The notes under the pieces: model-generated
Databases searched by the model: none
What the model was told of the DNA's origin: nothing
What the model saw: the letters and a program-made list of their open reading frames with translations, nothing else
Shown here: piece after piece, positions 1-11,787 of the stretch
How positions within the stretch are numbered: the first letter of the stretch is position 1
How the letters are laid out: each line of letters begins with the position of its first letter
Assembly (NCBI GenBank): GCA_029891385.1
Contig: CM057224.1
Coordinates: 372,001-436,000, forward strand
DNA length: 64,000 bases
Source: Erythroxylum novogranatense
Taxonomy: Eukaryota > Streptophyta > Magnoliopsida > Malpighiales > Erythroxylaceae
Reading direction: 5' to 3'
Translations under genes and position numbers: made by a program

Positions 1-1976
1 AAAGCTCAATAAATTGAGTATGGCATGACATTATTATATGCATCTAAGTCTAGGATGGCACGCTCAATTTTCTTATTACCAATAACACATGGAAATATAA
101 ACATACAAAGATCTTTACATTTTTCTGATAATTTCCTATTTATCACAGCTGTTACATTCTTTCATAAAATTATTCTCTCCTTTTTCTTCAACTTTCTTGT
201 ATTTATGCACAGCTCCTTCAAGAATTTTGCATATTTTAGAACTTGCTTGATGGCTTCAAAAAGTGGTATATTGATTTCCACCTTTTTAAACCTTTCCAAT
301 ATCTCTCTTTCATACTCTTTATCTTTTGGTTTAACCAATCTTCTAGGAAAAAGAGGTAAACTAATTGATTTTGATTTTGATGAATCATTTTTACTTTTGT
401 TGATTCTTGAGTTGGAAGTTCTTCCTCCTTTTCTCCATCATCATGCTTTTCTACCTCTATTGGTAAAGAAGTTTCAGATTGAATTTTCTTACCACTTCTC
501 AAAGTCATTACACTCAGATTCTCCTTAGGATTCACCACCATTTAGGAGGGTAACTTTCCTTATGCTTGCGCTTCCAATTTACTTATCGAGGTGGCTAATT
601 TAGTGATTTGATTTCATAAGTTTTGAAAGCTCACCCTTGTTTCTTGTTGAAATTGTTGGGTGTTAGTAGCAAGTACCTTAACAATTTCATATAAAGCCAT
701 ACCTAAATTTAAAGATTGAGGCTGGGCATATATAAAGACTTGAGGTTGTCTATTAAAATTGTGAAGTTAATATCTTTGTTTCCCTCCTTATTTCCATAGC
801 TCAAGTTTGGATGATCCCTCCATCCTAAATTGTAGTGATTGGTATATGGATCATATTTTCGGTGAGGTTGGCTAAGAAATCCCTTTATCGCATTAGCTTC
901 TTGAAGAGAGTCTTATTGTAATGCAGGACACATATCCATAGGATGTCCAGAAACTGAGCATATTCTATGCACTCTTGTTGATTACAATTGACCTACAACT
1001 AATTGACGAGCTTTTTATCCTCAAGGTGCGTGTTACTTAACTCATTCACATAATTAACAGCTCCATCCATCCTTATCCTAAATTGTTGATAATTTCAGCC
1101 ATAATTGATATCAATTGTCTAGTCGCCTCAGGTGTTTTGTTTACTAAAGCTCATCCACTAACTACATCAACCATACTTCGATCCATTGGCAATAATCCTT
1201 CATAAAAGTACTGAATCAGAAGTTGATCGACAATTTCATGATGTGGACAACTGGCATGTAACTCGTTAAACCATTCTCAATATTCATATAATGTTTCTCT
1301 CATAATTTGACTTATCTCACACATCTCCTTTCTGATATTCGTTGCTCTTGATACAAGAAAGAATTTCTATAGAAACATTCTTTTCATCTCGTTCCATGTT
1401 GTTACTGAGTCAAGTAAAAGATAATATAGTTAATGCCTTATCTTTCAATGAGAACAAAAAGGCCCTGAGATTAATTTGTTCTTCTATTACCCCTTATGAT
1501 TTCATTCTAGAATAGGCAACATAAAATTCTTTGAAATGTTTATGCAGATTTTCACTTACAAGACTACGAAAAATAGGCAGTAAGTGAATCAAACCAGATT
1601 TTAATTCAAAATCAACCTTAACATCTAGAAATTGAGTGCGTAAAGGTTGTTGATTCAAATTTAATGCTGCTAACTCCCTCAACTTTATGGGGTTGAGATT
1701 TGTCATCTTCTTGCCCACTTCTTAAAAATTAGAGTCTTCGTCAATTGTTAGATCTACTTCAACTTTCGCGTTTGAAGGTGAATGACTGCTTCCTTGCTTA
1801 GTCTCTTTTCTCAAACGATACGTTGTCTTCTTAATTTTCGGATTGTATAGTAATTTATTGTCTAAGAAGCATGAGACATATAAGACAAGAGGTTACAAGT
1901 AACTGTAAAATAAAAATACAAAGAAATTAAGCAACCAAAATAGTTCTCCACGAATGGCGCAAAATTTTGGTTGAGT
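1..1976 (-). mobile_element. Ty3/gypsy retrotransposon, internal region (decayed gag)
   Basis: Internal part of a gypsy-type LTR element read on the minus strand and running off the left edge. Two protein islands resemble plant gypsy Gag. Positions 1718-1494 contain a block like LRELAALNLNQQPL and FELKSGLIHLLP, typical of the Gag N-terminal half. Positions 541-236 contain VMTLRSGKKI and a lysine-rich stretch, typical of the region before protease. Stops and frameshifts separate them, so no intact protein remains. A primer-binding-like sequence lies near 1943-1960 (minus strand, GCGCCATTCGTGG...), a few bases inside the LTR at 1977-2963, which fixes the orientation. Pol would lie to the left, outside the window. 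Family assignment rests on remembered Gag motifs. Confidence 0.75.
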
Positions 1977-2963
1977 TGTCGAAGCCCCCAAGATAATTAT
2001 GATTCTCTAAACTTCTTGTAGTAATCGTAGAACTAGGTCAAATTCTAAGAGAACTAGACAGTAGTTTCTTAATTTCAAGTAATTAAATAAAAAGGGGGTT
2101 TTATTAAGTAACTAATTAACAAAAACTAATAAGAAATAAAATTAAATCAACTGAATATAAAAGTAAGGAAGTCAAGATTACCAATTTCCGATTCAAGAGA
2201 AAGATATCATCTAATTGTAATATTGATCATTAGTTTAAAAAAATATTTTCACAATTTAAGCAGATAGTTCGAAACATATTAGGATAGTCATAATAAGTCT
2301 CAAAATTTCCTAAATTAATTGGTTCAAACCATCATCCAAACCAAAACTTATCATCTATTGACTGGGTTTGATAGAATTTCATATCAAATAAAGATAGTAA
2401 TAAACTACGTGAAAAAGACTAAATCCTAAATAAATAATCGAGATAACTGCAACCATTAAATTTAGTTTTCTTGTTTATCATAAGTTAAATATGGAAATTC
2501 ATAAATAACTCATTTGCTACTTATACCAATCTTTCATGACAATTACAAATCATTGAATTCCTGGATAACGATAGAATAATCAATATTAAATTAAATAGTC
2601 AGATTAATCGAATATTAATCATTCATGAAATATGAGAACTCAAAATGAAAAATACTTGAATTAAAACGTGAATTAAAGATTTAAAACACAAATCTTCACA
2701 AAATGACAACTAGAATATCGAATCTCCTTGAATCAGAATAACTGAGTTTAGCCACATATGGCTTTTGCTCTAATAACAATAATAGAAAAAAGATAAAGAA
2801 TTGTGAAAAACGTAAAATGAGAGAATTTCTTTATGTTATAAGGAACATCCCTTTTATAGAGTTTTCTAATCTAATCATAATCTAACTCTAACTTTCAAAG
2901 ATGTCTACCTAAAACAAATTTAATTTCCTCCAACTTTTCGAATGATCAATCTAATCCATTACA
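1977..2963 (-). repeat. 5' LTR of the gypsy element
   Basis: About 987 bp beginning TGTCGA on the plus strand and ending ATTACA, so it has the TG...CA termini expected of an LTR. The primer-binding-like site follows on the minus strand 16 bases beyond its 3' end. Its outer edge lies 34 bp before exon 3 of the TKPR2 duplicate, inside what was intron 2. The five bases after it (GCAAT, 2964-2968) should be the target duplication if the other LTR, outside the window, is flanked by the same bases. The outer boundary was inferred from where similarity with the second TKPR2 copy resumes. Confidence 0.6.
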
Positions 2964-2997
2964 GCAATCTCTTCACTTAAAGAAACAAAATTTGCAG

Positions 2998-4566
2998 GCA
3001 ACATTGATTGATCCATGCATAAAGGGCACTTTGAATGTTCTTGGTTCCTGCTCGAAAACCAAGTCTGTGAAACAAGTTGTGCTCACCTCTTCATGCTCTG
3101 CAATAAGATTTCGAGATGATGCCCAACAGGTTTCTCCATTGAACGAGTCACACTGGAGCGATCCTGAGTACTGCAAACGACACAACGTAAAGAAAAAAGA
3201 AAACATTGAATTATGTTGATGTAGAGTAATTCTGCACTTTGTGTGTTTCTGATAATTTTTATATATGTTTTTGATAATTCAACTCTGGTACGCATATGCG
3301 AAGAGTCTAGCTGAGAAAGAGGCATGGAGGGTAGCAAATGAAAGTGAGATTGATCTTGTTATAGTCAATCCATCCTTTGTGATCGGTCCTCTTCTTGCAC
3401 CACAACCAAGTAGTACTTTACTCCTCACAATGTTATTAATCAAAGGTTATGACTAAAAGTTTTAATTCTATATTTAAAAAAAACTTACAATTTTATATTT
3501 TATGAAAAAATTATTTTTAAATTTTATTTAAAATAACTGTAAAACACATATAATATAAATATAGTCAAAATGACTTGAATTACCTTTTAAACCTGTTTGA
3601 ATTAATTAAATTTGACCAAATCAATAATTTATTATACTTATATTAAATTATTAATTTAAGTTAAAATTATCATGTCAACAACGCTTAATTGATCGATTTA
3701 TGATGTCCATGTTATTTGTGACTTTTTTAACTAAAATAACGACGACAATGGATTATCTTTCAACATGATCTATCCGCTTTAAAGTGATATAGATTAGCTC
3801 TCTAAAATAATATCATTATATAAAAGTTTTGAAGAAAGATTAAACCGATTATTCAATTACAAATTTAATTCAAAATTTAATCAACTCAAATTTAATAAAT
3901 AGATTTCGAGTTAAGTCAGTTAAAATTATCAATCCATAAGTTATTTACCAAAAAAGTATAAGAAGATATGTTTTCTTAATTAAAATTATAATTTTACTAA
4001 AATTTAAAAATAATTGAGGTGTTTGGCAAACAGTTGATAAGTTATTTTTAACTTATTGACTAAAAGTTAGCTTTTTGACCATATTAAAAAGTTATTAATG
4101 TGTTTGGTGAATGACTTATTAATTAGCTTATTTAACCCTAATAAGCTAATTTTTAGAAGCTCCATAAGAGAGGCTTTTGGAGTTAGCTGTTTACCTAATG
4201 ACAATATTGTCCTTCACTTTACTCTCTACTTTTGCTCTGTGTATTTTCAAAGTTGACTTTTTTTATCGTACAATTATATCGTAAAGTTTGGAAGAATATA
4301 ATAAAGGGTTAAATTAAACTTTTAATCTTTATTTAATTTTATAATATTAGTTTACATTTTAAAATATGATAATATTAAGTTTTTAACTTAAAAGTTACAT
4401 TAAATTAATATTTTAGTATATAATCACTATGTATCGTATATGTGTCATATTATAATTATAGCTATTTTAAATTTATTAAATTATAAAATTCATACATATT
4501 ATATGAAAATACTAATATGATATAGCTCATTTGCATCATTCGTATTAATAGAGAATTTAAAGTTGG

Positions 4567-4597
<31 letters not shown>

Positions 4598-5471
4598 GTA
4601 GTGAAAGTAGTAGTATAATTATTATGTTTTATTAAAATTATAAAATTTACTTTTGTAAAATTAAATTTCTAAAATCTAAATTCTTATAAGAATATTTAAC
4701 GAAATACTAAGAAATATAATATCATGCCCTTATAATTTTTTTAAATTTATGTTCTAACAATAACTAATACTAAATAACTAATTTTACCAAATATCTTTAA
4801 TAAATAACTGATATTATTCGTTAGTAAAATCAACTGATATAATTAACTATTAATTAATCGCTGATAGAATCAACCAGCAGCTAATACAATCTGCTATTGG
4901 CCAATAGTTAATAGAATAGTCTGAGCAAATAATGAAATCACGATTTTTACTGATTTAATTGTTGATAGAATTAACCACGAGTTAATGCAATACGAAGTTA
5001 GGTCAATAGTTAAGAGAATATTATGAACAACTCACGATTTTTACTGATTCACTCGTCATTTTAAGGTATGAGAGGCGAATGTCCCAACACTGCATTGGGA
5101 TTTGTTCACATAGACGACGTCGTTGGTGCTCACATTTTGGCTATGGAAAACAACGAAGCATCAGGAAGGTTAATATGCTCTGGCCAAGTTGCTCATTGGT
5201 CACGCATCATCGTCATGCTTAAAGCCAAGTACCCATCCTATCCATACGATAACAAGTAAGTGAGATTAATATAATCCTATTTTTCTAAACATTATAATAA
5301 TTTAATTATCAAATTTTCATGACACTTCAGTTTCGGTAATCAAAAGGTGACAACAACCCTCATAGTATGGACACTTCCAAGATTGCTAGATTGGGATTCC
5401 CTCCTTTCAAAACAATAGAAAACATGTTCGATGACTTCATCACAAGCCTCCGAGAAAAGGGTTTTCTTTAA
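2998..5471 (+). pseudogene. TKPR2-like reductase, broken tandem duplicate
   Basis: Exons 3-6 of a second copy of the gene at 6190-8867, very similar in both exons and introns. The exon equivalents are 2998-3186, 3283-3445, 5066-5255 and 5331-5471. Three lesions are visible. Exons 1-2 are missing because a gypsy LTR ends at 2963 within intron 2. The acceptor before exon 4 reads CAA instead of CAG (3280-3282). Exon 6 has lost one A in the CAAAAGG run near 5340, shifting the frame; its first base is also T instead of G. Intron 4 is longer than in the intact copy (1620 versus 1326 bp) because its MITE is more complete. Exons 1-2 may still exist to the left of the gypsy element, outside the window. 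Confidence 0.9.
4017..4795 (+). mobile_element. MITE-like repeat, family 1 (in intron 4 of the duplicate)
   Basis: AT-rich non-coding element that starts with GTGTTTGGCAAACAG and ends with a diverged inverted match (ACCAAATATCT). It contains conserved blocks such as AAGCTCCATAAGAG, TTTTATCGTACAATTAT and a (TTA)n run at about 4570-4597. The same sequence recurs at 7790-8355, 10330-10870 (opposite strand), 23385-23960 and 37640-38190, so it is a dispersed family. No transposase is present. A hAT-like non-autonomous element fits best, but no clear 8-bp target duplication was identified. Confidence 0.6.
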
Positions 5472-6189
5472 TTTTCTTTAATTTTAAGGTGTACTTAAAA
5501 CTAAATATATATTTGTTTTAGTGTTAAATATATTTCACTATCACATATTTTTATAATACAGTATATTTTATGAATTATGGTTAATTAAGAAAATCTTAAA
5601 ATTTATGATCTAATATTTAATTAATATTTCGCAATTTTGATAAGTAAGATTTAAATTTATAATTTGGAGTATAGTAAATTAGAAAAGACAAGGGTTTAAA
5701 TGTTTTTAGCCAAAGTTTACGAGTATGTTAATTGATTGTTAAGAGAAATTATAAAATAAAAAGTTGACTCACACCCCACCCAAAGTTAGTCAAAAATGAA
5801 GGCTATAAGTGTGACTTCACAGCCTTCCAAGACAAACATCTAAGTTGTTGCCATATAATTAGACCCGTTTGTGATTTCTCTTTAATGTTGAGGGAGGGCC
5901 GCCTCACCATCTAACTTGTCACTTACTAGTGAACCTACTCATTTAGGGTGAGAACCTTTCACCTCACCAAATGAATGAATCATCTTATCCAAACCTATTC
6001 CCAACATGCAAAGATTAAAAACAAAGAAAGGAAATGGCAAACTTGGTTAAGTTAATTAAAAATTGTCAATAAGAATAGCATGAAACTTCATCTTATATTC
6101 TTAATTGTCCTGAGACAATAAAGAAGATATAAATTGCCATCATTTATGTTCAAACACACCCACAATCTTGAGAAAGAGATAAGGGAGAG
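5472..6189 (+). promoter_or_regulatory. Spacer and putative TKPR2 promoter
   Basis: Gene-free spacer between the broken copy and the intact TKPR2. The part at about 5690-5925 is repeated downstream of the intact gene at about 8930-9180, so the tandem duplication included 3' flanking DNA. A TATAAAT sequence at 6128-6134 lies 56 bp before the ATG at 6190 and is the best TATA-box candidate. Nothing coding was seen. Confidence 0.5.
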
Positions 6190-8318
6190 ATGCCAGAATA
6201 CTGCGTAACAGGTGGAACAGGTTTCATTGCTGCCTATTTAGTGAAGTCCTTGTTAGAGAAAGGGCACACCGTACGGACCACTGTACGAGACCCAGGTTAT
6301 ACATAATTCTGGTTTCTTTGTTCTTTAGTTTGTAGTTAGTTAAATTCATGCATGTGTTCGATATATGCTCAATTTTCTTCTTTTTTTCCTTTCAGATGAT
6401 GCTCAAAAGGTTGGTTTCCTAAAAAAGTTTGAAGGTGCCAAGGAAAGACTGATGATTCTTAAAGCCGATTTGTTAGTAGATGGTAGCTTCCATGAAGCAA
6501 TCGAAGGTGTTGATGGTGTATTCCACACTGCTTCACCTCTGCTAGTTCCTTATGATCATGACATCCAGGTATTAATTAGCTACAATACATTATTATTTTG
6601 GATTGATTTTAGTTAGTTAATATCAAATTTCACATTTTTTATCTGAAAACATAACTAATATGACTTAAAGAAACAAAATTTGCAGGCAACATTGATTGAT
6701 CCATGCATAAAGGGGACTTTGAATGTTCTTGGATCTTGCTCGAAAACCAAGTCTGTGAAACGAGTTGTGCTCACCTCTTCATGCTCCGCAATAAGATATC
6801 GAGAAGATGCCCAACAGGTTTCTCCATTGAACGAGTCACACTGGAGCGATCCTGAGTACTGCAAACGACACAACGTAAAGAAAAAATAAAACTTTGACTT
6901 ATGTTGATGTAGAGTAATTCTGCACTTTGTGTGTTTTTGATAATTTTTATATATGTTTCTGATAACTCAGCTCTGGTACGCATATGCAAAGACCCTAGCT
7001 GAGAAAGAGGCATGGAGGGTAGCAAATGAAAGTGGGATTGATCTTATTGTAGTCAATCCATCCTTTGTGATCGGTCCCCTTCTTGCACCACAACCAAGTA
7101 GTACCTTACTCCTCACAATGTTATTAATCAAAGGTTAGGACTAAAAAATTTTATTCTATAATTTAAAAAAAACTACAAATTTCTATTTTATGAAAAAAAA
7201 TTATTTTAAATTTTATTTAAAATAAAAACACATATAATATAAATATAGTCAAAATGACTTGAATTATCTCTTAAACCTGTTTGAATTAATCAATAATTTA
7301 TTATACTTATATTAAATTATCAATTTAAGCTAAAATTATCATGTTAACAACCATTAATCGATCCATTTATGATATCCCTGTTATATGTGTTTTATTGTGA
7401 CTTTTTTAACTAAAATAAGGATGACAATGAATTAGCTCTCAATATGATCATCGCTCTAAAGTGATATTGTTTTGATTCGAGTTAATATTTTATTAGAAAG
7501 TTTTATATGAAATTAGAAATTATAAAATAAAATTTTAAACTTTTGAGAAATTTTCCAAAATAACGTCATTTTAATCTTTAATTTTACAAATTTACGTACT
7601 AAAATAATATCATTATACAAAATTTTGAAGAAAGATTAAACCTATTATTCAGTTACAAATTTAATCAACTCAAATTTAATTAATAGATTTTGAGATAAGT
7701 CTAGTTGAAATTATCAAACCAAAACAAAAATATAAGATGATAAGTTTTCTTAATTAAAATTATAACTTTTACTAAACATTAAAAAAAATGTAGGTGTGCA
7801 AGCTATTTTAAATTATAGATTAAAAGTTATCTTTTAACCATATTAAAAAGTTGTTGATGTGTTTAATGAATGACTTATTGATTAGCTTATCTAACCTCAA
7901 CAAGCTTATTTCTAAAAGTTCCATAAGATGAGCTTTTCGGATTAAATGTTTGCCTAATGATGCCCTTCACTTTAGTTTATTCTCTACTTTTATTTTGTAT
8001 GTTTTCAAAGTTGATCTTTTTATCGTACAATTATGTTATGAAACTTAGAAGAATATAACAAAGGAGTTAATTAAATTTTTAATCTTTATTTAATTTTTAA
8101 TATTAGTTTACATTTAAAAATCATAATATTAAGTTTTTAACATAAAAATTACATCAAATTAATATTTTAGTATATAACCATTATATATCATATTTGTGCC
8201 ATACTATAATTATAGTTATTTTAAATTTATTAAATAATAAAATTTATATATATTATAAAAAATACTAATACGATGTAACTCGTCGCATCATTTATATTAA
8301 TAAAAAATTAAAAATTGG

Positions 8319-8355
<37 letters not shown>

Positions 8356-8867
8356 CAAATTAATTGATATAATTCGCTAGCTAATATAATCTTCTGCCAA
8401 TGGTTAATAGAAGAGTCTGAACAAATCACAATTTTTACTGATTCACTCCTCATTTTAAGGTATGAGAGGCGAATGTCCCAACACTGCGTTGGGATTTGTT
8501 CACATAGACGACGTCGTTGGTGCTCACATTTTGGCAATGGAAAACAACGAAGCATCGGGAAGGTTAATATGCTCTGGCCAAGTTGCTCATTGGTCACACA
8601 TCATCGTCATGCTCAAAGCCAAGTACCCATCCTATCCATACGAGAACAAGTAAGTGAGATTAATATAATCCTATTTTTTTAAAACATTATAATAATTTAA
8701 TTATCAAATTTTCATGACATCTCAGGTTCGGTAATCAAAAAGGTGACAACAACCCTCACACTATGGACACTTCCAAGATTGCTCGATTGGGATTCCCTCC
8801 TTTCAAAACAATAGAAAACATGTTCGATGACTTCATCACAAGCCTCCAACAAAAGGGTTTTCTTTAA
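6190..8867 (+). CDS. TKPR2: Tetraketide alpha-pyrone reductase 2 (CCR-like)
   Basis: Six exons: 6190-6295, 6396-6568, 6686-6874, 6971-7133, 8460-8649 and 8726-8867. All introns are GT-AG and the joined CDS is 963 bp, giving 320 aa with no stop. The protein is a short-chain reductase of the cinnamoyl-CoA reductase/DFR-like group. The nucleotide-binding motif TGGTGFIA lies at about residues 7-14, a serine pair in VLTSSCS at 124-125, and the catalytic YAYAK (Y159, K163) opens exon 4. Length and sequence closely match remembered Arabidopsis TKPR2/CCRL6 (At1g68540), for example [14 protein letters not shown] and [13 protein letters not shown]2 reduces tetraketide alpha-pyrones for sporopollenin in anther tapetum cells. 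Downstream lies a CRF10-like gene, as in Arabidopsis. Intron 4 carries a family-1 MITE. A different CCR-like substrate is possible but less likely. Confidence 0.93.
7790..8355 (+). mobile_element. MITE-like repeat, family 1 (TKPR2 intron 4)
   Basis: Copy of the element at 4017-4795, at the matching position in intron 4 of the intact gene, so it was present before the tandem duplication. It is shorter at its 3' end, stopping soon after the (TTA)n run at about 8321-8352, and has lost the terminal part seen in the first copy. Confidence 0.55.
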
Positions 8868-9389
8868 TTTCTTTAATTTTAAGGTGTACTTAAAAATTAA
8901 ATATATATTTGTTTTAGTGTTAAACATAAAAGACAAGGGTTTAAATGTTTTTAACCAAAGTTTACGAATATGTTAATTGATTATTAAGAGAAATTATAAA
9001 ATAAAAAGTTGACTCACACCCCACCCAAAGTTAGTCAAAATTGAAGGCTATTAATGTGACTTCACAGCCTTCCAAGACAAACTTGTGTTGGCCTTTTAGA
9101 AAAGCATCTAAATTGTCACCATATAATTAGACCCATTTGTGATTTCTCTTTAATGTTGAAGGAGGGCCGCCCGCCTCACCAATAATAATCATTGAATCCA
9201 TTTTTACGTTATGCCAAACTTAAAGCATACTCATCCCAAATAATTGAACCTCCTTTTCCACTTTTTCTCACCTTTAATTGTGAGAGATGAGACAATCATA
9301 AGCCAAGCAATTGGAAGATTTCATCCATCACATGCCTCTAATCCTTTTTTATGATTGAATTTTAAATTGATTTGATTTAAATTGGGTTT
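8868..9389. other. TKPR2 3' flank
   Basis: Contains the presumed 3' UTR of TKPR2 and flanking DNA. The stretch at about 8930-9180 matches 5690-5925 downstream of the broken copy, marking the right limit of the tandem duplication. No ORF or RNA gene was recognised. Confidence 0.5.
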
Positions 9390-9715
9390 AATTTTAGAAT
9401 TAAACTTAAAAAGGTATGTTCGAAATCAATTTGACCAACTTTCAATATCATATTTTAAATAATATCTTTTTAATTTTAGAATTAAACTTAAAAGGGTATA
9501 TTCGAAATCAATTTGACCAATCTTTAATATCATATTTTAAATAATATTTTTAATTCTAGAATTAAACTTAAAAGGGTATGCTTAAAATTAATTTGATCAA
9601 TCTTTAATATCATATTTTAAATAATATCTTTTAATTCTAGAATCAAACCTAAAAGGGTATGCTTAAAATCAATTTGACCAACCTTCAATATCATAAATAA
9701 TATCTTTTTAATTCT
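9390..9715. repeat. Four tandem copies of an ~81-bp AT-rich unit
   Basis: A unit of 80-82 bp is repeated four times, the last partial. Each unit includes GAATTAAACTTAAAAGG, AATTTGACCAA and TCATATTTTAAATAATAT. Unit starts fall near 9397, 9479, 9559 and 9640. The copies differ by scattered substitutions, so this is a small, somewhat old minisatellite between TKPR2 and the CRF10-like gene. Nothing suggests coding. Confidence 0.85.
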
Positions 9716-10329
9716 ATTTTTCGTGATCTAAATTTAGTAAGATATTAAATTGATTCAACTCGACTCATTTTAAATAAACTTCATAAATGGTTGGTGTTGA
9801 ATTTCTAACTCATTAGATTTCAATTAGAGAGTTCGATCAACTTAGGTTGGATCAAATTCAAAGTACTAAACTTGATTGCCGTCTCCAAAATTAATTAGAC
9901 CCTTGACTTAATGGCTTAATTGGCGCATTAGTCGAACCACGCTTAAGTGGATGAGTGGAAGATTCGTTAAACGTGGGAAAAAGCAAATTCCCTTCTTTTT
10001 CTTCAGGGCAAGTAGTGTTTGTATGTGTCCGATCATGGAATAAGTTCGTGCTTTGGAAAATTATTAAGGCAATGGATGAAAATTATGCGAGCACTGAGTG
10101 TGACCTAACAACCACTACCAAGCTACTTTTCTCGTGCCAAGTTTCCAAAGATCTCCCTTTTGTTTTACCCTGAGACGGTTATTCCATAATATCAATGTGT
10201 GTGACTACAATCAAAGTCAAAAGACAAACAACATATTATATTTTAATATTTCGTTTAATATTCTTAAAAAATTTTAGATTTAGGTATTTAATTTTACAAA
10301 AATTATAAGTTCATATCTTTAATAAAAAC
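9716..10329. other. Intergenic, nothing recognised
   Basis: AT-rich spacer between the minisatellite and a family-1 MITE. A 72-codon open frame at 9955-10173 lacks an ATG start and resembles no family I know. It was not called as a gene. Confidence 0.4.
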
Positions 10330-10870
10330 ATAATCATCATAATCATAATCATCATTGTCATCATCCAACGTTAAATTCTCTATTAATATAAATGATGTAG
10401 CGAGCTATATTATATTAGTATTTTTAATATAATATATATAAATTTTATTATTTAATAAATTAAAATATTTAAAATTATAATATGACACAAATACGATATA
10501 TAGTAGTTATATTTTAAAAATTAATTTGATGTGATTTTTATGTTCAAAACTTAATATTATTAAATTTTAAATGTAGATTAATATTATAAAATTAAATAAA
10601 GATTAAAAGTTTAATTAACCCTTTATTATATTCTTCTAAACTTTACGACATACTTGTATGATAAAAAAAGTCAACTTTGAAAATACATAGAACAAAAGTA
10701 GAGAGTAAAGTGAAAGATAATACTGTCATTAGATAAACAGTTAACTCCAAAAGCACCTCTTTCGGAGTTTTTAAAATCAGCTTATTGGATTAAATAAATT
10801 AAGATAATTAAAAACTAATTTTAGTCAATAAAATAACTAATAAGTTGTTTACCAATCACTTCCAAAGCAA
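10330..10870 (-). mobile_element. MITE-like repeat, family 1
   Basis: Reverse-strand copy of the element at 4017-4795. Read on the minus strand it shows TTGGTAAACAACTTATT at the right end, the AACTCCGAAAGAGG block, the TTGACTTTTTTTATCAT block and a (TTA)n-like run at the far end. Target duplications were not found. Confidence 0.55.
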
Positions 10871-11787
10871 TTTATCTTTTATAAAATGATTTGTATTCAA
10901 ATTTATTGTTAAGTCGAATTTGTCAATTACCACATTAACTTATAAAATATTTTGGTGTGTAATTTACAAATTATTTTGTACTCTTTTTAAGTAATGATAG
11001 TGGATTGTCTTCTTCCTCTATAGATGTCCATGTCACAAAACGACTTATTTAACCAAAACAAAAGTCCAGGGGCCCCCAGTTCCACTTCCACCAAATAGGT
11101 GTGAGCGTGTCAGGACTCAGGTCATTGGTGGAAAGGCCGCGCACACCACCATTTGCAAACTGAGCTTACAGATTTTTGCTTAAGAGACAAATGTCAATTA
11201 TAGGATACAGCTTTGCCCCACTCATAAGTTGGATTATTGTGAAATGTCGTAGGTGAGCAGTCTTCGTATTTAGAGATCGTAATCTTAATATTAGTTTTAA
11301 CAACTAATAGTGTAATGTACTTATAACTAATCGATATTAGTTTATAAATTAAAAATTAATAGTAAGACAACTAATTAGCTTGAGTCAACAGAAATATCCA
11401 ACTCACCTTCCAAACATTTAGATCAATGGAGATTTCCAGGCGAAATCCATCAGCAAATTTGCTGATTCTGAGTGTAGATTTTTACACAACAACAGTTTCA
11501 AAATAGATAATTACTCAATTTCATACTAAAACTCGAGGAGATGTGAACAAGTGAGCAAACAAAACTCGGAAAGTTCGTCCCTTGGACGGCTCTTGCAGCA
11601 CCAGAAAACCCAGAGGACTTTGGGAACAGCAAAACTAAGCTTAAGCTCATTTCATCCCTCAAAACATCTCCTTTTCTCTCTCAACAGATCAAAACAAACA
11701 AACCAATCCCAGGAAAACCATTACAGGTCCTGAGAATTTTTATAACTTAGTAGTAATAATTCAACTAAATTTTCCTATCTGCAAAAC
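10871..11787. other. Spacer and CRF10 3' flank
   Basis: Spacer between convergent TKPR2 and CRF10. The part nearest 11787, about 11550-11787, is less AT-rich and is probably the CRF10 3' UTR. A short open frame at 11551-11733 starts with GTG rather than ATG and was not called. Confidence 0.4.

Noticed and set aside
2998..5471. A second functional TKPR2 gene
   Set aside because: Exons 1-2 are absent, one acceptor is lost and exon 6 is frameshifted.
9390..9715. CRISPR-like array
   Set aside because: Units are directly adjacent with no unique spacers and the genome is eukaryotic; it is a minisatellite.
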